DNA from: Streptomyces sp. WM4235
Lineage (GTDB): Bacteria > Actinomycetota > Actinomycetes > Streptomycetales > Streptomycetaceae
DNA length: 64,000 bases
Assembly (NCBI RefSeq): GCF_001279725.1
Contig: NZ_LGDE01000469.1
Coordinates: 114,679 to 178,678, forward strand
Direction: 5' to 3'
A program made the translations under genes and the position numbers. Numbering within the stretch: position 1 is the first letter of the stretch; the number at the start of each line of letters is the position of its first letter. Under the pieces are notes generated by a model. The model did no database searches. It saw nothing but the letters and a program-made list of their open reading frames with translations, and was not told the DNA's origin. This document shows positions 44,701 through 54,700 of the stretch, in pieces.

Positions 44701-46344
44701 CTAGGTCGCGATCCGTGCCCGTGCCACGATCGAACCCAGGTCCAGACTGTGCGGCAGCGTGCCGAACGCCGTGCCCCAGTCGCCGCCGAGCCGCGAGGCG
44801 CAGAACGCGTCCGCGACCTCCGGCGGGGCCCACCGCACCAGCAGTGACCCCTGCAACACCAGTGCCATGCGCTCCACGACCCGGCGGGCCCGGGCCTCGA
44901 TGCCCTCCAGGTCCGCGAGGTCGGTCAGCAGGTCCTTGACGGCGGCGTCCAGCCGGTGGTCGGCGCCCCTGGCCAGCCCGACCTCCCGCAGGAAGGCGTT
45001 CAGCGCCTGCGGTTCGCGTTGCAGTGCCCGCAGTACGTCCAGGGCCTGGACGTTGCCCGAGCCCTCCCAGATGGAGTTCAGCGGGGATTCGCGCAACAGT
45101 CGCGGCAGTCCGGACTCCTCGACGTAGCCGTTGCCCCCCAGACATTCGAGGGCCTCGGCGACCATCGGCGTACACCGCTTGGTCACCCAGTACTTCGCCG
45201 CGGGCACCGCGAGCCGCAGGAAGGCCTTCTCCTCGTCGGTGCCGGCGTCGTACGCGGCGGCGAGGCGCAGGGTGAGGACGGTGGCGGCCTCCGACTCCAG
45301 GGCCAGGTCGGCCAGCACGTTGCGCATCAACGGCTGCTTGATGAGCGGTGCTCCGAAAGCAGAGCGGTGCTCCGTGTGGTGGAGGGCCTGGGTCAACGCC
45401 TGACGCATCAGCGAGGCCGAGCCGATCACGCAGTCCAGCCGGGTCGCCGCGACCATCTCGATGATGGTCCGCACCCCCCGGCCCTCCTCGCCCACCCGGC
45501 GGGCCCAGGTGCCGTCGAACTCGACCTCGCTCGACGCGTTCGACCTGTTCCCCAGCTTGTCCTTCAGCCGCTGGATCGCGAAGACGTTGCGGGTCCCGTC
45601 CGGCAGCACCCGCGGCACCAGGAAGCAGGTGAGCCCGCCCGGAGCCTGCGCCAGCACCAGGAACCCGTCGCACATGGGAGCGGAACAGAACCACTTGTGC
45701 CCGGTCAGCAGGTACTCGCCGGAGGCGTCCAGCGGCACCGCCGCCGTCGTGTTCGCCCGTACGTCGCTGCCCCCCTGCTTCTCCGTCATCCCCATCCCGA
45801 AGAGCACGCCGCCCTTCTCCGCGGCCGGCCGCAGGCCCTGCTCGTACACGTGCGAGGTCAGCCGCGGCTCCCACTCGGCGGCCAGCTCCGGATCGGTGCG
45901 CAGCGCCGGCACCGCGGCGTGCGTCATCGACACCGGGCAGCCGTGCCCGGCCTCGGCCTGCGACCACAGGAAGAACCCGGCCGCCCGGCGCAGGTGCCCG
46001 GCCGGGCGTCCCCACGCGTCGGTCAGCCCGGAGGTCACCGCGTGCCCCAGCAGCCGGTGCCAGGCCGGGTGGAACTCCACCTCGTCGATGCGGTGCCCGT
46101 ACCGGTCGTGCGTGCGCAACTTCGGCGGATTCTCGTTCGCCTGCGCACCCCAGTCCTGGGCCTGTCCCGAGCCCGCGGCCCGTCCGAGCGTGGTGAGCTC
46201 CTCCCGTACCTCGTCGCGCAGTTCGGGGGAGGCGTCGGCGAGGTGCCGCTCCACCCCCTCGGTGAGGGCCCGGTCGCCGGTGAACGCCTCGTAGCCCACA
46301 AGGGGCGGGGCCTGGTTGTTGACTGTGTGGGTGGTGGCTGCCAT
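44701..46344 (-). CDS. AidB-like acyl-CoA dehydrogenase family protein
   Basis: A 547-residue flavoprotein from ATG 46344. The E. coli AidB layout is present: an N-terminal extension with NQAPPLVGYEAFTGDRALTE, then GMGMTEKQGGSDVRANTT (FAD-binding signature), HKWFCSAPMCDGFLVLAQ, RLKDKLGNRSNASSEVEFDG and ECLGGNGYVEESGLPRLLRE followed by SIWEGSGNVQALDVLR. AidB binds DNA and protects against alkylation; whether Streptomyces homologues do so or oxidise acyl-CoA is open. Starts of this gene and the divergent BrkB-like gene are only 17 bases apart, so their promoters overlap coding sequence. Confidence 0.92.
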   Translation of the reverse strand: MAATTHTVNNQAPPLVGYEAFTGDRALTEGVERHLADASPELRDEVREELTTLGRAAGSGQAQDWGAQANENPPKLRTHDRYGHRIDEVEFHPAWHRLLGHAVTSGLTDAWGRPAGHLRRAAGFFLWSQAEAGHGCPVSMTHAAVPALRTDPELAAEWEPRLTSHVYEQGLRPAAEKGGVLFGMGMTEKQGGSDVRANTTAAVPLDASGEYLLTGHKWFCSAPMCDGFLVLAQAPGGLTCFLVPRVLPDGTRNVFAIQRLKDKLGNRSNASSEVEFDGTWARRVGEEGRGVRTIIEMVAATRLDCVIGSASLMRQALTQALHHTEHRSAFGAPLIKQPLMRNVLADLALESEAATVLTLRLAAAYDAGTDEEKAFLRLAVPAAKYWVTKRCTPMVAEALECLGGNGYVEESGLPRLLRESPLNSIWEGSGNVQALDVLRALQREPQALNAFLREVGLARGADHRLDAAVKDLLTDLADLEGIEARARRVVERMALVLQGSLLVRWAPPEVADAFCASRLGGDWGTAFGTLPHSLDLGSIVARARIAT

Positions 46345-46361
46345 GCGGATACCGTAAGGAC

Positions 46362-47477
46362 GTGCAGCCAGCAAAAGAAACACCCCAGCGGATCCCAGGG
46401 CGGCTCCACCGGGCCCGCGCCCTCTACCGCAACGTCTCCAAGCGCAAAATGGGCTGGCTGCTGCTCAAGGACACCGTCAACTCGTGCATCGAGTACCGGA
46501 TCCTGGGTCTCGCGGCCGAGGCGGCGTTCTTCACCCTCCTCTCGCTCCCGCCGCTCTTCCTGGGCCTGCTGGGCCTGCTCGGCTACGTGGACGGCTGGAC
46601 GGGCGGCACGTTCGTCGCCAGCATCGAGGAGAACATCCTGCGCGCGGTCGGCACGGTGCTCTCCGACCGGGGCGTCAACGACATCGCCAAACCCATGCTG
46701 GACGACGTGACCAGCCGCGGCCGACCGGACCTGATCTCCCTCGGTTTCGCCTTCGCCCTGTGGTCCGGTTCCCGGGCGGTCAACGTCTTCATCGACACCA
46801 TCACCGTCATGTACGGCCTCGACGGTCAGCGCGGCATCGTCAAGACCCGACTGCTGGCCTTCCTGCTGTACGTCATCGCGCTGCTGATCGGTGCGGTCGT
46901 GCTGCCGCTGATGGTCGCCGGCCCGGACGCGGTGGTGAGCCTGCTGCCCTGGAGCACGGAGGTGATCGCGGTGCTCTACTGGCCCACGGTCACCCTTCTC
47001 TCCATCGCCTTCCTGACCACGCTCTACCACGTGTCCGTGCCCGTGCGCTCGCCGTGGATCGAGGACGTGCCGGGCGCCCTGGTGGCCCTGGCGATGTGGG
47101 TGCTCGGCTCGTTCCTGCTGCGGATCTACCTCACCAACACCGTGGAGGGGCCGACGATCTACGGTTCGCTGGCCGCGCCGGTCGCGATCCTGCTGTGGAT
47201 CGGCATCTCGGCCTTCGCCGTGCTCGTCGGGGCCGCCGTCAACGCCGCCATCGACCGGGTCTGGCCGTCGGTGGCCACCGCCGCGGCCCGCGAGGCCAAC
47301 GAGCGGGTACGGGAGGCGGAGGCGGCCCGGCTCATCGCCCGCGCCGCCGCCTGGCGGGCGCTGGCCGAGGGGGAGTCCGAGGACGACGAGGACGCGGGGA
47401 TGCCCTCGGAGTTCCCCGAGCGCTGGTCGAGGTTCCTGCCGCCCGAGGACTACCACTCCCGGCTGCGCAAGCACTGA
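46362..47477 (+). CDS. YihY/BrkB-family inner membrane protein
   Basis: A 371-residue protein from GTG 46362. After a basic N terminus (KRKMGWLLLKDTVNSCIEYR) there are about six membrane segments, including AAEAAFFTLLSLPPLFLGLL, FALWSGSRAVNVFIDTITVM and IYGSLAAPVAILLWIGISAF, the recognised YihY block. The C terminus is an acidic cytoplasmic tail (EGESEDDEDAGMPSEF). The family includes the BrkB serum-resistance protein, once thought to be RNase BN, and its actual function is unsettled. Divergent from the AidB-like gene. Confidence 0.92.
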   Translation: MQPAKETPQRIPGRLHRARALYRNVSKRKMGWLLLKDTVNSCIEYRILGLAAEAAFFTLLSLPPLFLGLLGLLGYVDGWTGGTFVASIEENILRAVGTVLSDRGVNDIAKPMLDDVTSRGRPDLISLGFAFALWSGSRAVNVFIDTITVMYGLDGQRGIVKTRLLAFLLYVIALLIGAVVLPLMVAGPDAVVSLLPWSTEVIAVLYWPTVTLLSIAFLTTLYHVSVPVRSPWIEDVPGALVALAMWVLGSFLLRIYLTNTVEGPTIYGSLAAPVAILLWIGISAFAVLVGAAVNAAIDRVWPSVATAAAREANERVREAEAARLIARAAAWRALAEGESEDDEDAGMPSEFPERWSRFLPPEDYHSRLRKH

Positions 47478-47550
47478 GGAGCCGTCCCGGCGGCGCGGAC
47501 CCCGGGTTCCCGGCCGCGACCGGCGCCGGGCGCGGACGTAGCCTGGCCCC

Positions 47551-48264
47551 GTGTACGAGGAGCGACCTTCCCCGCTGGTGCCGGGCGCCGTGCTGTGGCG
47601 CTCCGACGGGCCCGGCGCCGTGGTGTTGCCCGACGGTTGCATGGACCTGCTGTGGACCGGCGGGCGGTTGCTGGTGGCCGGCCCGGACACCGGCCCGCAC
47701 CCCGCCGGCGAGGTTCCGGGCGAGGACCTCGGCGGAACCCTCTGGGGGCTGCGGCTCGCCCCCGGCACGGCGCCCGCGCTCCTCGGCGTACCGGCGCACG
47801 AGCTGCGCGACCGGCGGGTGGACCTGGCCGGACTGTGGCCCGGCGCCGAGGTGCGCCGCCTCGCCGAGCGGACGGGCGCGTACCCGGACCCGCGCGACGG
47901 CCTGGAGGAGCTGGCCCGGGCCCGCGCCGCCGCCGGCGGGCCGCCCGACCCGGTCGCCGTCGCGGTACGGGCCGGAGTGCGCAGCGGCCGGTCGGTGGCC
48001 GCCATCGCCCGGGACGTCGGGCTCGGGGAACGACAGCTGCACCGTCGCTCCCTCGACGCGTTCGGGTACGGCCCCCGCACCCTGGGGCGGGTCCTGCGGC
48101 TCCAACGGGCGCTGGCCCTGCTCCGCGCCGGGACCCCGCAGGCGGAGGTGGCGTACGCGGCGGGGTACGCCGACCAGGCCCACCTGGGCCGGGAGGTCCG
48201 CGCCCTGACCGGGCGCACGCCCGGGGCCCACGCCCCGCCCCCGGACCGGGCGCCGGGGGGCTGA
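47551..48264 (+). CDS. AraC-like helix-turn-helix regulator
   Basis: A 237-residue protein from GTG 47551. The N-terminal half (GAVVLPDGCMDLLWTGGRLL, GTLWGLRLAPGTAPALLGVP) is the sensing domain of the DUF6597 type found in AraC-like regulators near glyoxalase genes. The C-terminal HTH pair is SVAAIARDVGLGERQLHRRS and QAEVAYAAGYADQAHLGREV. It converges on a VOC-family gene, a frequent pairing in actinobacteria, so the VOC protein or its substrate may be under its control. Confidence 0.9.
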   Translation: MYEERPSPLVPGAVLWRSDGPGAVVLPDGCMDLLWTGGRLLVAGPDTGPHPAGEVPGEDLGGTLWGLRLAPGTAPALLGVPAHELRDRRVDLAGLWPGAEVRRLAERTGAYPDPRDGLEELARARAAAGGPPDPVAVAVRAGVRSGRSVAAIARDVGLGERQLHRRSLDAFGYGPRTLGRVLRLQRALALLRAGTPQAEVAYAAGYADQAHLGREVRALTGRTPGAHAPPPDRAPGG

Positions 48265-48326
48265 TCGGGGGATCCGCGAGGGCGGGCGGGTCGGGCCGGG
48301 GGAACAGGCGCGGGTCAGGCGCCGGA

Positions 48327-48737
48327 TCAGGCGCCGGGTCGCGGCTGCGCGGCGGGCGCGAACAGGGAGACGCCGGAGCCGTCCGGGTCCAGTACGACGG
48401 CGTAGCGCTGCCCCCAGAAGGCGTCCCAGGGCTTCAGGTGCCCGGGGTGTCCCGCCGCGGTCAGTTCGGCGTAGAGGGCGTCCACCTCGTCGGGGGAGTC
48501 GCACAGGAAGGCCAGGCCGACCCGGCCCTCGCCGGAGGGCCGGGTCCAGGACGGGTCGAAGGAGCGGATGACCTCCTCGGTGTCCCAGCCGATCCGCGTG
48601 CCGCCCGGCAGCACGGTCTCCACGTGCGGTTGGCCGTCCGCCTCGGGCGGGAGGTCCAGGCCCAGGCGGCGGTAGAAGGCGAGCGAGGCGGCCATGTCGG
48701 TGACGACGAGGCCGATCATGTCGAGTCGGGGAGTCAT
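48327..48737 (-). CDS. VOC-superfamily (glyoxalase/dioxygenase-fold) protein
   Basis: A 136-residue protein from ATG 48737 with two beta-alpha-beta-beta-beta modules: IGLVVTDMAASLAFYRRLGL then GRVGLAFLCDSPDEVDALYA and RYAVVLDPDGSGVSLFAP. A metal-binding His in QPHVETV and Glu/Asp positions are partly kept (the last ligand is replaced by S in GVSLF), so a bleomycin-resistance-like binding role rather than catalysis is possible. It converges on the AraC-like gene and is divergent from the membrane-protein cluster. Confidence 0.88.
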   Translation of the reverse strand: MTPRLDMIGLVVTDMAASLAFYRRLGLDLPPEADGQPHVETVLPGGTRIGWDTEEVIRSFDPSWTRPSGEGRVGLAFLCDSPDEVDALYAELTAAGHPGHLKPWDAFWGQRYAVVLDPDGSGVSLFAPAAQPRPGA

Positions 48738-48944
48738 GTGCCCAGTGTCGGGCGCGCGCCGATCGCGGGTCTTGAACGAATCGGACACGCGCCGAATGGT
48801 TCCACCATCGCCCGGCATCAAGAACGCGTAAAGACTGCCGGGAACCGGCAATGAACCCGAGGGCGTTGCTGCGGCAGACTGGGGCTTGCCGGGGTGCTCG
48901 TACCGGCCCGGTGCCGGGGCACGGAAGCGGAAGGGGGGCTACCG

Positions 48945-49541
48945 GTGGAAGAGTTCATCGCCGCCGCGTTCGGGTTCCCCGCCGTGGTGTTCACCTTCGC
49001 CCTCGGCGTGGTCGTCGCCTACTGGCTGCTCGTCCTGCTCGGCGCCGCCGAACACGACACCCTCGACACCGACTCCGGATCCGCCGCCCTGGGGACCGCC
49101 GGGGTCCCGTTCTCCGTCTCCGTCTCGATGTTCACCGCGTTCGCCTGGTTCACCGCCCTCGCCGGGACCGTGTACCTCGACCGGGCCGGCCTCGGCGGTG
49201 GAACCGCCGTCCCCGTCCTGCTCGCCGCGTTGATCGTGGCCAGGGTGGCCACCAGGATCTGCGTGGCACCGCTGCGCGGGTTCTTCCAACCCGACGAGCC
49301 GCCGCCCTCGCGGCAGGACTTCATCGGCCTCGTCTGCGTCATCCGCACGGGTCGGGTCGACGACCGGTTCGGCCAGGCCGAGGTGGCCGCCGCCGACGGC
49401 TCGACCGCGATCGTGCAGGTCCGCCAGACCGGGGACGATCCGCTCTCCCACGGGAGTGCCGGCCTGCTCTACGCGTACGACGAACCCGGCGAGTTCTTCT
49501 GGGTCGCCCCGTACGACAGCGCGCTCGACCCCCGCGCCTGA
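48945..49541 (+). CDS. YqiJ-like membrane protein with OB-fold (DUF1449 type)
   Basis: A 198-residue protein from GTG 48945 with AAGGGGGG eight bases upstream. Three hydrophobic segments (PAVVFTFALGVVVAYWLLVL, VSMFTAFAWFTALAGTVYL and AVPVLLAALIVARVATRICV) are followed by a soluble beta-rich OB domain (FIGLVCVIRTGRVDDRFGQA, STAIVQVRQTGDD) like that of NfeD and YqiJ proteins. YqiJ/NfeD partners always accompany flotillins, and the flotillin gene starts 45 bases downstream. First gene of the three-gene membrane cluster. Confidence 0.85.
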   Translation: MEEFIAAAFGFPAVVFTFALGVVVAYWLLVLLGAAEHDTLDTDSGSAALGTAGVPFSVSVSMFTAFAWFTALAGTVYLDRAGLGGGTAVPVLLAALIVARVATRICVAPLRGFFQPDEPPPSRQDFIGLVCVIRTGRVDDRFGQAEVAAADGSTAIVQVRQTGDDPLSHGSAGLLYAYDEPGEFFWVAPYDSALDPRA

Positions 49542-49586
49542 ACCTCACGGAACCTCCCTTACCGCTCCATTCGAAGGGGCCCCTGC

Positions 49587-51680
49587 ATGGATGCCATCTC
49601 CTTGGGCGTCGGCGTGCTCGTCGGCGTCATCCTCCTCGTCGTCTTCGTCCTGTTGTTCGTCCTCAGCCGGCTGTTCCGGAAGGTCGAACAGGGCAAGGCG
49701 TTGATCGTGTCGCGGATGCGCAAGGTCGACGTGACCTTCACCGGGCAGGTCGTCCTGCCCGTGCTGCACAAGGCCGAGATCATGGACATCTCGGTGAAGA
49801 CCATCGAGATCTCCCGAACCGGGCGCGACGGCCTGATCTGCCAGGACAACATCCGCGCGGACATCCGCATCTCGTTCTTCGTGCGCGTCAACAAGACCAC
49901 CGAGGACGTCATCAAGGTCGCCCAGGCGATCGGCACCGCGCGGGCCAGCGACAAGGCCACCCTCCAGGAACTGTTCAACGCGAAGTTCTCCGAGGCGCTC
50001 AAGACCGTCGGAAAGCAACTCGACTTCACCGACCTCTACACCAAGCGCGACGAGTTCCGGGACCGGATCATCGCCGTCATCGGCACCGACCTCAACGGCT
50101 ACAGCCTGGAGGACGCGGCGATCGACTACCTGGAGCAGACCCCGCTCAGCCAGCTCGACGCGTCCAACATCCTCGACGCGCAGGGCATCCGGAAGATCAC
50201 CGAGCTGACCGCCATCGAGCACGTGCGCACCAACGAGTTCCAGCGCACGGAGGAGAAGGAGATCACCCGGCAGAACGTCGACGCCCGCGAGGCCATCCTC
50301 GAACTCGAACGCCGCCAGGCCGACGCCGAGATCAAGCAGCGCCGCGAGATCGAGACCGTGCGAGCCAAGGAAGAGGCGGAGACCGCCAAGGTCGTCGAGG
50401 AGGAGCGGCTGCGCGCACAGGGCGCCTTCCTGCGCACCGAGGAACAGCTCGGCGTCCAACGCGAGAACCAGGCCCGCGAGGTGGCCGTCGCGGCGAAGAA
50501 CCGCGAGCGCGTCATCGCCGTGGAGAGCGAGCGCATCGAGAAGGACCGCCAGTTGGAGGTCATCGCCCGCGAGCGCGAGACCCAGCTGAGCCGGATCGCC
50601 GCCGACAAGGAGGTGGAGACCGAGAAGCGCGACATCGCCGAAGTCGTGCGCGAGCGCGTCGCGGTCGACCGCACGGTCGCCGAGCAGGAGGAGTCGATCA
50701 AGCGGCTCCGCATGGTCGAGGAGGCCGAGCGGACCCGGCAGGCCGTGGTCATCGCCGCCGAGGCGGAGGCCCAGGAGCGCCTGGTCAAGGACATCAAGGC
50801 GGCCGAGGCGGCCGAAGCCGCGGCCGTCCACCACGCCGCCGAACAGGTGACGTTGGCCGAGGCCCGGGTCAAGACGGCCGACCTCGACGCGCGGGCCAAA
50901 CTGCGGCTCGCGGAGGGCGTGCAGGCCGAGGCCGCCGCGCCCGGGCTGGCCGCCGTACAGGTCCGCGAGAAGGAGGCCGACGCGATCGAGAAGTCGGGTC
51001 TCGCGGAGGCGCACGCCACCGAGGCACGGCTGCGGGCGCAGGCCGAGGGCACCAGGGCGCAGGCCCTGGCGGACGCCGAGGCCATCGGCGGGAAGCTGAA
51101 GGCGGAGGCCGCCGGCCTCACCGAGAAGGCCGCGGCGATGGCCGCTTTGGACGACGCCTCGCGGGGCCACGAGGAGTACCGGCTCCGCCTGCAGGCGGAG
51201 AAGGAGGTCCGGCTCGCCGGCCTGGACGTGCAGCGGCAGGTCGCCGAGGCCCAGGCCACGGTGGTCGCGGCCGGGTTGGAGAACGCCGACATCAACATCG
51301 TCGGCGGGGACTCGGTCTTCTTCGACCGGCTCGTCTCCTCGATCTCGATGGGAAAGGGCGTGGACGCCTTCGTCGAGAACTCGGCCACCGCGCGGACCCT
51401 CGCGAAGCCGTGGCTGGACGGCTCGTCCGACTTCACCGCCGACCTGACCCGGATGCTCGGCAGCGTCGGTACGGCCGACGTGCGGGACCTGACGGTGTCC
51501 GCGCTGCTGATGAAACTGATGCGGGGCGGCGGCGCGAGCGCCGGACCACTTGCCGAACTGCTGTCCCAGGCGGAGCGGTTGGGCCTCTCGGACCTGCCGC
51601 TCACGGCCCTCGCGGGCGCCGCCGCCGGCGTCCCCGCCGCCCGGGCGAACGGCTCGGCCGCCGCCGGCCGGCAGGCGTAG
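49587..51680 (+). CDS. Flotillin/SPFH-domain scaffold protein (YqiK-like)
   Basis: A 697-residue protein from ATG 49587. A single N-terminal membrane helix (ISLGVGVLVGVILLVVFVLL) is followed by an SPFH domain (VEQGKALIVSRMRKVDVTFT, GLICQDNIRADIRISFFVRV). A very long coiled coil from about 195 to 520 is rich in Ala, Glu and Arg with repeats such as EERLRAQ and AEAEAQERL, then a C-terminal flotillin region (DINIVGGDSVFFDRLVSSIS). It would form membrane-associated oligomers organising microdomains. It sits between the YqiJ-like gene and the AAA ATPase, a set associated with membrane-stress or envelope integrity. Confidence 0.93.
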   Translation: MDAISLGVGVLVGVILLVVFVLLFVLSRLFRKVEQGKALIVSRMRKVDVTFTGQVVLPVLHKAEIMDISVKTIEISRTGRDGLICQDNIRADIRISFFVRVNKTTEDVIKVAQAIGTARASDKATLQELFNAKFSEALKTVGKQLDFTDLYTKRDEFRDRIIAVIGTDLNGYSLEDAAIDYLEQTPLSQLDASNILDAQGIRKITELTAIEHVRTNEFQRTEEKEITRQNVDAREAILELERRQADAEIKQRREIETVRAKEEAETAKVVEEERLRAQGAFLRTEEQLGVQRENQAREVAVAAKNRERVIAVESERIEKDRQLEVIARERETQLSRIAADKEVETEKRDIAEVVRERVAVDRTVAEQEESIKRLRMVEEAERTRQAVVIAAEAEAQERLVKDIKAAEAAEAAAVHHAAEQVTLAEARVKTADLDARAKLRLAEGVQAEAAAPGLAAVQVREKEADAIEKSGLAEAHATEARLRAQAEGTRAQALADAEAIGGKLKAEAAGLTEKAAAMAALDDASRGHEEYRLRLQAEKEVRLAGLDVQRQVAEAQATVVAAGLENADINIVGGDSVFFDRLVSSISMGKGVDAFVENSATARTLAKPWLDGSSDFTADLTRMLGSVGTADVRDLTVSALLMKLMRGGGASAGPLAELLSQAERLGLSDLPLTALAGAAAGVPAARANGSAAAGRQA

Positions 51681-51787
51681 GCACAACCCCGGCGGCCCCG
51701 GCCGCCGGTGACACACACGGGGCCGCCGGCCGGTCGTGGCCGGCTGCCCCGGCCCCTCTCCCCTCGCGTCAGGAGTGAAGACGACCC

Positions 51788-54700
51788 ATGGGTACGGACA
51801 TCGACGCCGGAACGTACGAGGTCCTGCGCGACCGCCTCGGCGCGCGGGCCGCCGAGCTGGCCCGACGGGCCGAGGCACTCAACGCGCGGCGCGTCGAGGT
51901 GTTCGGCTCCACCGGGCTGACCCTCACCGGCACCGCCCCCGTGCACACCCCCGAACCCTGCGTGGCCCGCGACCTCGTCGCCGTCGGCGAGTGGCTGCTG
52001 CTCGGCCACGGCGTGCCCGTCGGGCACACCGGGGACGTCCGCCCCGGCGAGGTGTTCGGGCTGTACGACCGGGACCTGAACCCGGCGCCCGAGGACGCCG
52101 TCCCCGGCCTGCTCGACGACCCCGGTTTCCTGCGCGAGTTCGCCGCCCTCTTCCGCTACTACCGGCAGGCCCGGCTGCTGCGGCTGCGCCACGTCGAGGG
52201 CGGGTTGCTGGCCGTCTTCCGGACCGGCGAGACGGCCGCCGACATCCGGGTGCTGCGCTGGCGGCTCGCCGGCGGCGGCGTCCGCTTCCTCGACGCGCGC
52301 GGCGAACGGGACCACGTACGGCCCGCCCCGCACGACGTCGAGTGGACGGCCGCCACCCGCGAGGACCAGATCCTCGGCCGCCACCCGCACCTGTCCGTCG
52401 GCGGGGACCTGTACGTCTCCACGGTCGGCGGCCGGCTCACCGTCAAGACCGAGAACGACACCGAGACCGGCGAGGGCGTCTTCACCGAACCGGTCGCCGA
52501 GCCGCTCCAGGCCCTCGCCGACGCCGAGGTCGCGCACGCCCGGGTGGGGCCGCTGATCCTGCTGCGCGTGCGCCCCTACAAGGAGGACACCCGCCGCCAC
52601 CTCGTCTTCAACACCGTCACACGGGAAGTCGTACGCCTCGACGGCATCGGCCGGGGCTGCCGACGACTGCCCGAGGACCAGGGCATCGTCTTCCCCGGCG
52701 GATACTGCCTGGCCGGCGGGGCCCACAAGACCTTCGACGTGGACACCGACGGTCTGACGTACGAGCGGACCGTGCGCTCGCCCAACGGCGAGGACGTGCT
52801 CCACGTCTTCGCCGGGGACGAGGGCCGGACCCTGCTGATGCCGTACAACGTCATCCGCAAGGCCGCCGCGACCCCCATCCCCTGCCACGGCCACGCCCTC
52901 TTCGAGGACGGCACCCTCACCGTGCTGCGCGGTCCCGCCGACCGGGACGCGGGCGGCGCCACACGCGTCCACCCCGTCCAGGTGTGGCAGTCCCCGTACG
53001 TCTCCGACACCCACGCCGCCGCCCGCCCCGCCGGCACCGGACCGCTCGCCCGGATCGGCAACGCCGACCTGGTGCGCGCCATCGCGGACTGCCTCGAACT
53101 CGCCGGCGCCGTACGCGACGCCGGCGAGCCGACCGCCGAACTGTACGAGTCCCTCACCGCGGCCTCCGTCCGCGCCGCCGACCAGTACCACTGGCTCGGC
53201 GACCCCGAAGTCGGCGACCTGGCGTCCCCGTTGGGCGAGCTGCGGGACACCGCCGAACAGGTCCTCGTCGAGTTCGAGACCGTACGGAACCTGACCCGAC
53301 AGGCCACCGAGGCCCTGGAGGAGGCCGCCGCCTCCCTGGCGGGCCTGGTCCGCCGGGTCCGCGGCTCCGCCCCGCGCACCGCGGGCGCCTGGGTGGAACA
53401 ACTCACCGCGCTGCGCCGCGCCCAGGGCCGGTTGGTCTCGCTGACCGGGATGCGGTACGTCGACACCGGACGGATCGAGTCGCTGGCCGCCGAGGTGTCC
53501 GCCGACATCGACGCGGCCGGTCGCCGGGCGGTGGAGTTCCTGCGCGGCGAGGACGCGTTCACCGACTACCGGGCCGCGATCGACGCCCTGGCGGCGGAAG
53601 CGGCGACGATCACCGTCGCAGCCGAGGCCGAACCCCTCGCACGCCGGCTCGCCGAACACTCCGAGGGGCTCGGGACGGTCACCGACGTCGTCGCCGCCCT
53701 GGACATCGGCGACGCCACCGTGCGCACCTCCATCCTGGAACGGATCGCGGACGTGCTGGGCGGCGCCAACCGGGCCCGCGCCGTCCTCGACGCGCGCCGC
53801 CGGGAGTTGGTCGGCGCGGAGGGGCGGGCCGAGTTCGCCGCCGAGTTCGCCCTGCTCGGCCAGGCCGTCACCGGCGCCCTCGCCGCCGCCGACACCCCGC
53901 CGGCGTGCGACGAACAACTGGCGCGGCTGTTGCTGCGCGTCGAGGACCTCGAAGCCCGGTTCAGCGAGTCCGAGGAGTTCCTCGGCCGCCTCGAAGCCCG
54001 CCGCACCGAGGTCCACGACGCTTTCTCGGCCCGCAAGCAGACCCTCCAGGACACCCGCGCCCGGCACGCCGAACGACTCGCCGCCTCCGCGGGCCGCGTT
54101 CTCGACACCATCACCCGGCGGATCGCCGCGCTGGAGGACATCGACGCCGTCCACACCTACTTCGCCTCGGACCCGATGGTGGCCAAGATCCGGCGCACCG
54201 CCGAGGAACTGCGCGCCCTTGACGACCGGGTCCGGGCCGAGGAACTCGACGGACGGCTGGGGGCCGCCCGCGAGGCGGCCGGCCGGTCCCTGCGTGACCG
54301 CACCGACCTCTACACCGAGGGCGGCTCCGTCATCCGGCTCGGGCAACACGCCTTCGCCGTCAACGCCCAGCCGCCCGAACTCGCCCTGGTGCCGCACGGG
54401 GACGGGATCGGCTTCGCCATCGCCGGCACCGACTACCGTTCCCCGGTCACCGACCCGGACTTCGCCGCGACCCGGCCCTTCTGGGAGCAGACGCTGCCCT
54501 CGGAGAACCCGGCCGTCTACCGCGCCGAGTACCTGGCCGTCCGGCTGTTGCGCGCGCACGGACCGGCCGCCCTCGCGGACGCGGACCTGCCCGCCCTCGT
54601 ACGGGAGGCCGCCGACACCGCGTACGACGAGGGGCACCAGCGCGGGGTCCACGACCACGACGCCACGCTGATCCTGGCGGCCCTGCTGCGGCTGCACACC

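Noticed and set aside
48300..48350. Repeated CAGGCGCCGG pairs at the end of the VOC gene
   Set aside because: Two short imperfect copies in very G+C-rich sequence; not distinguishable from background.
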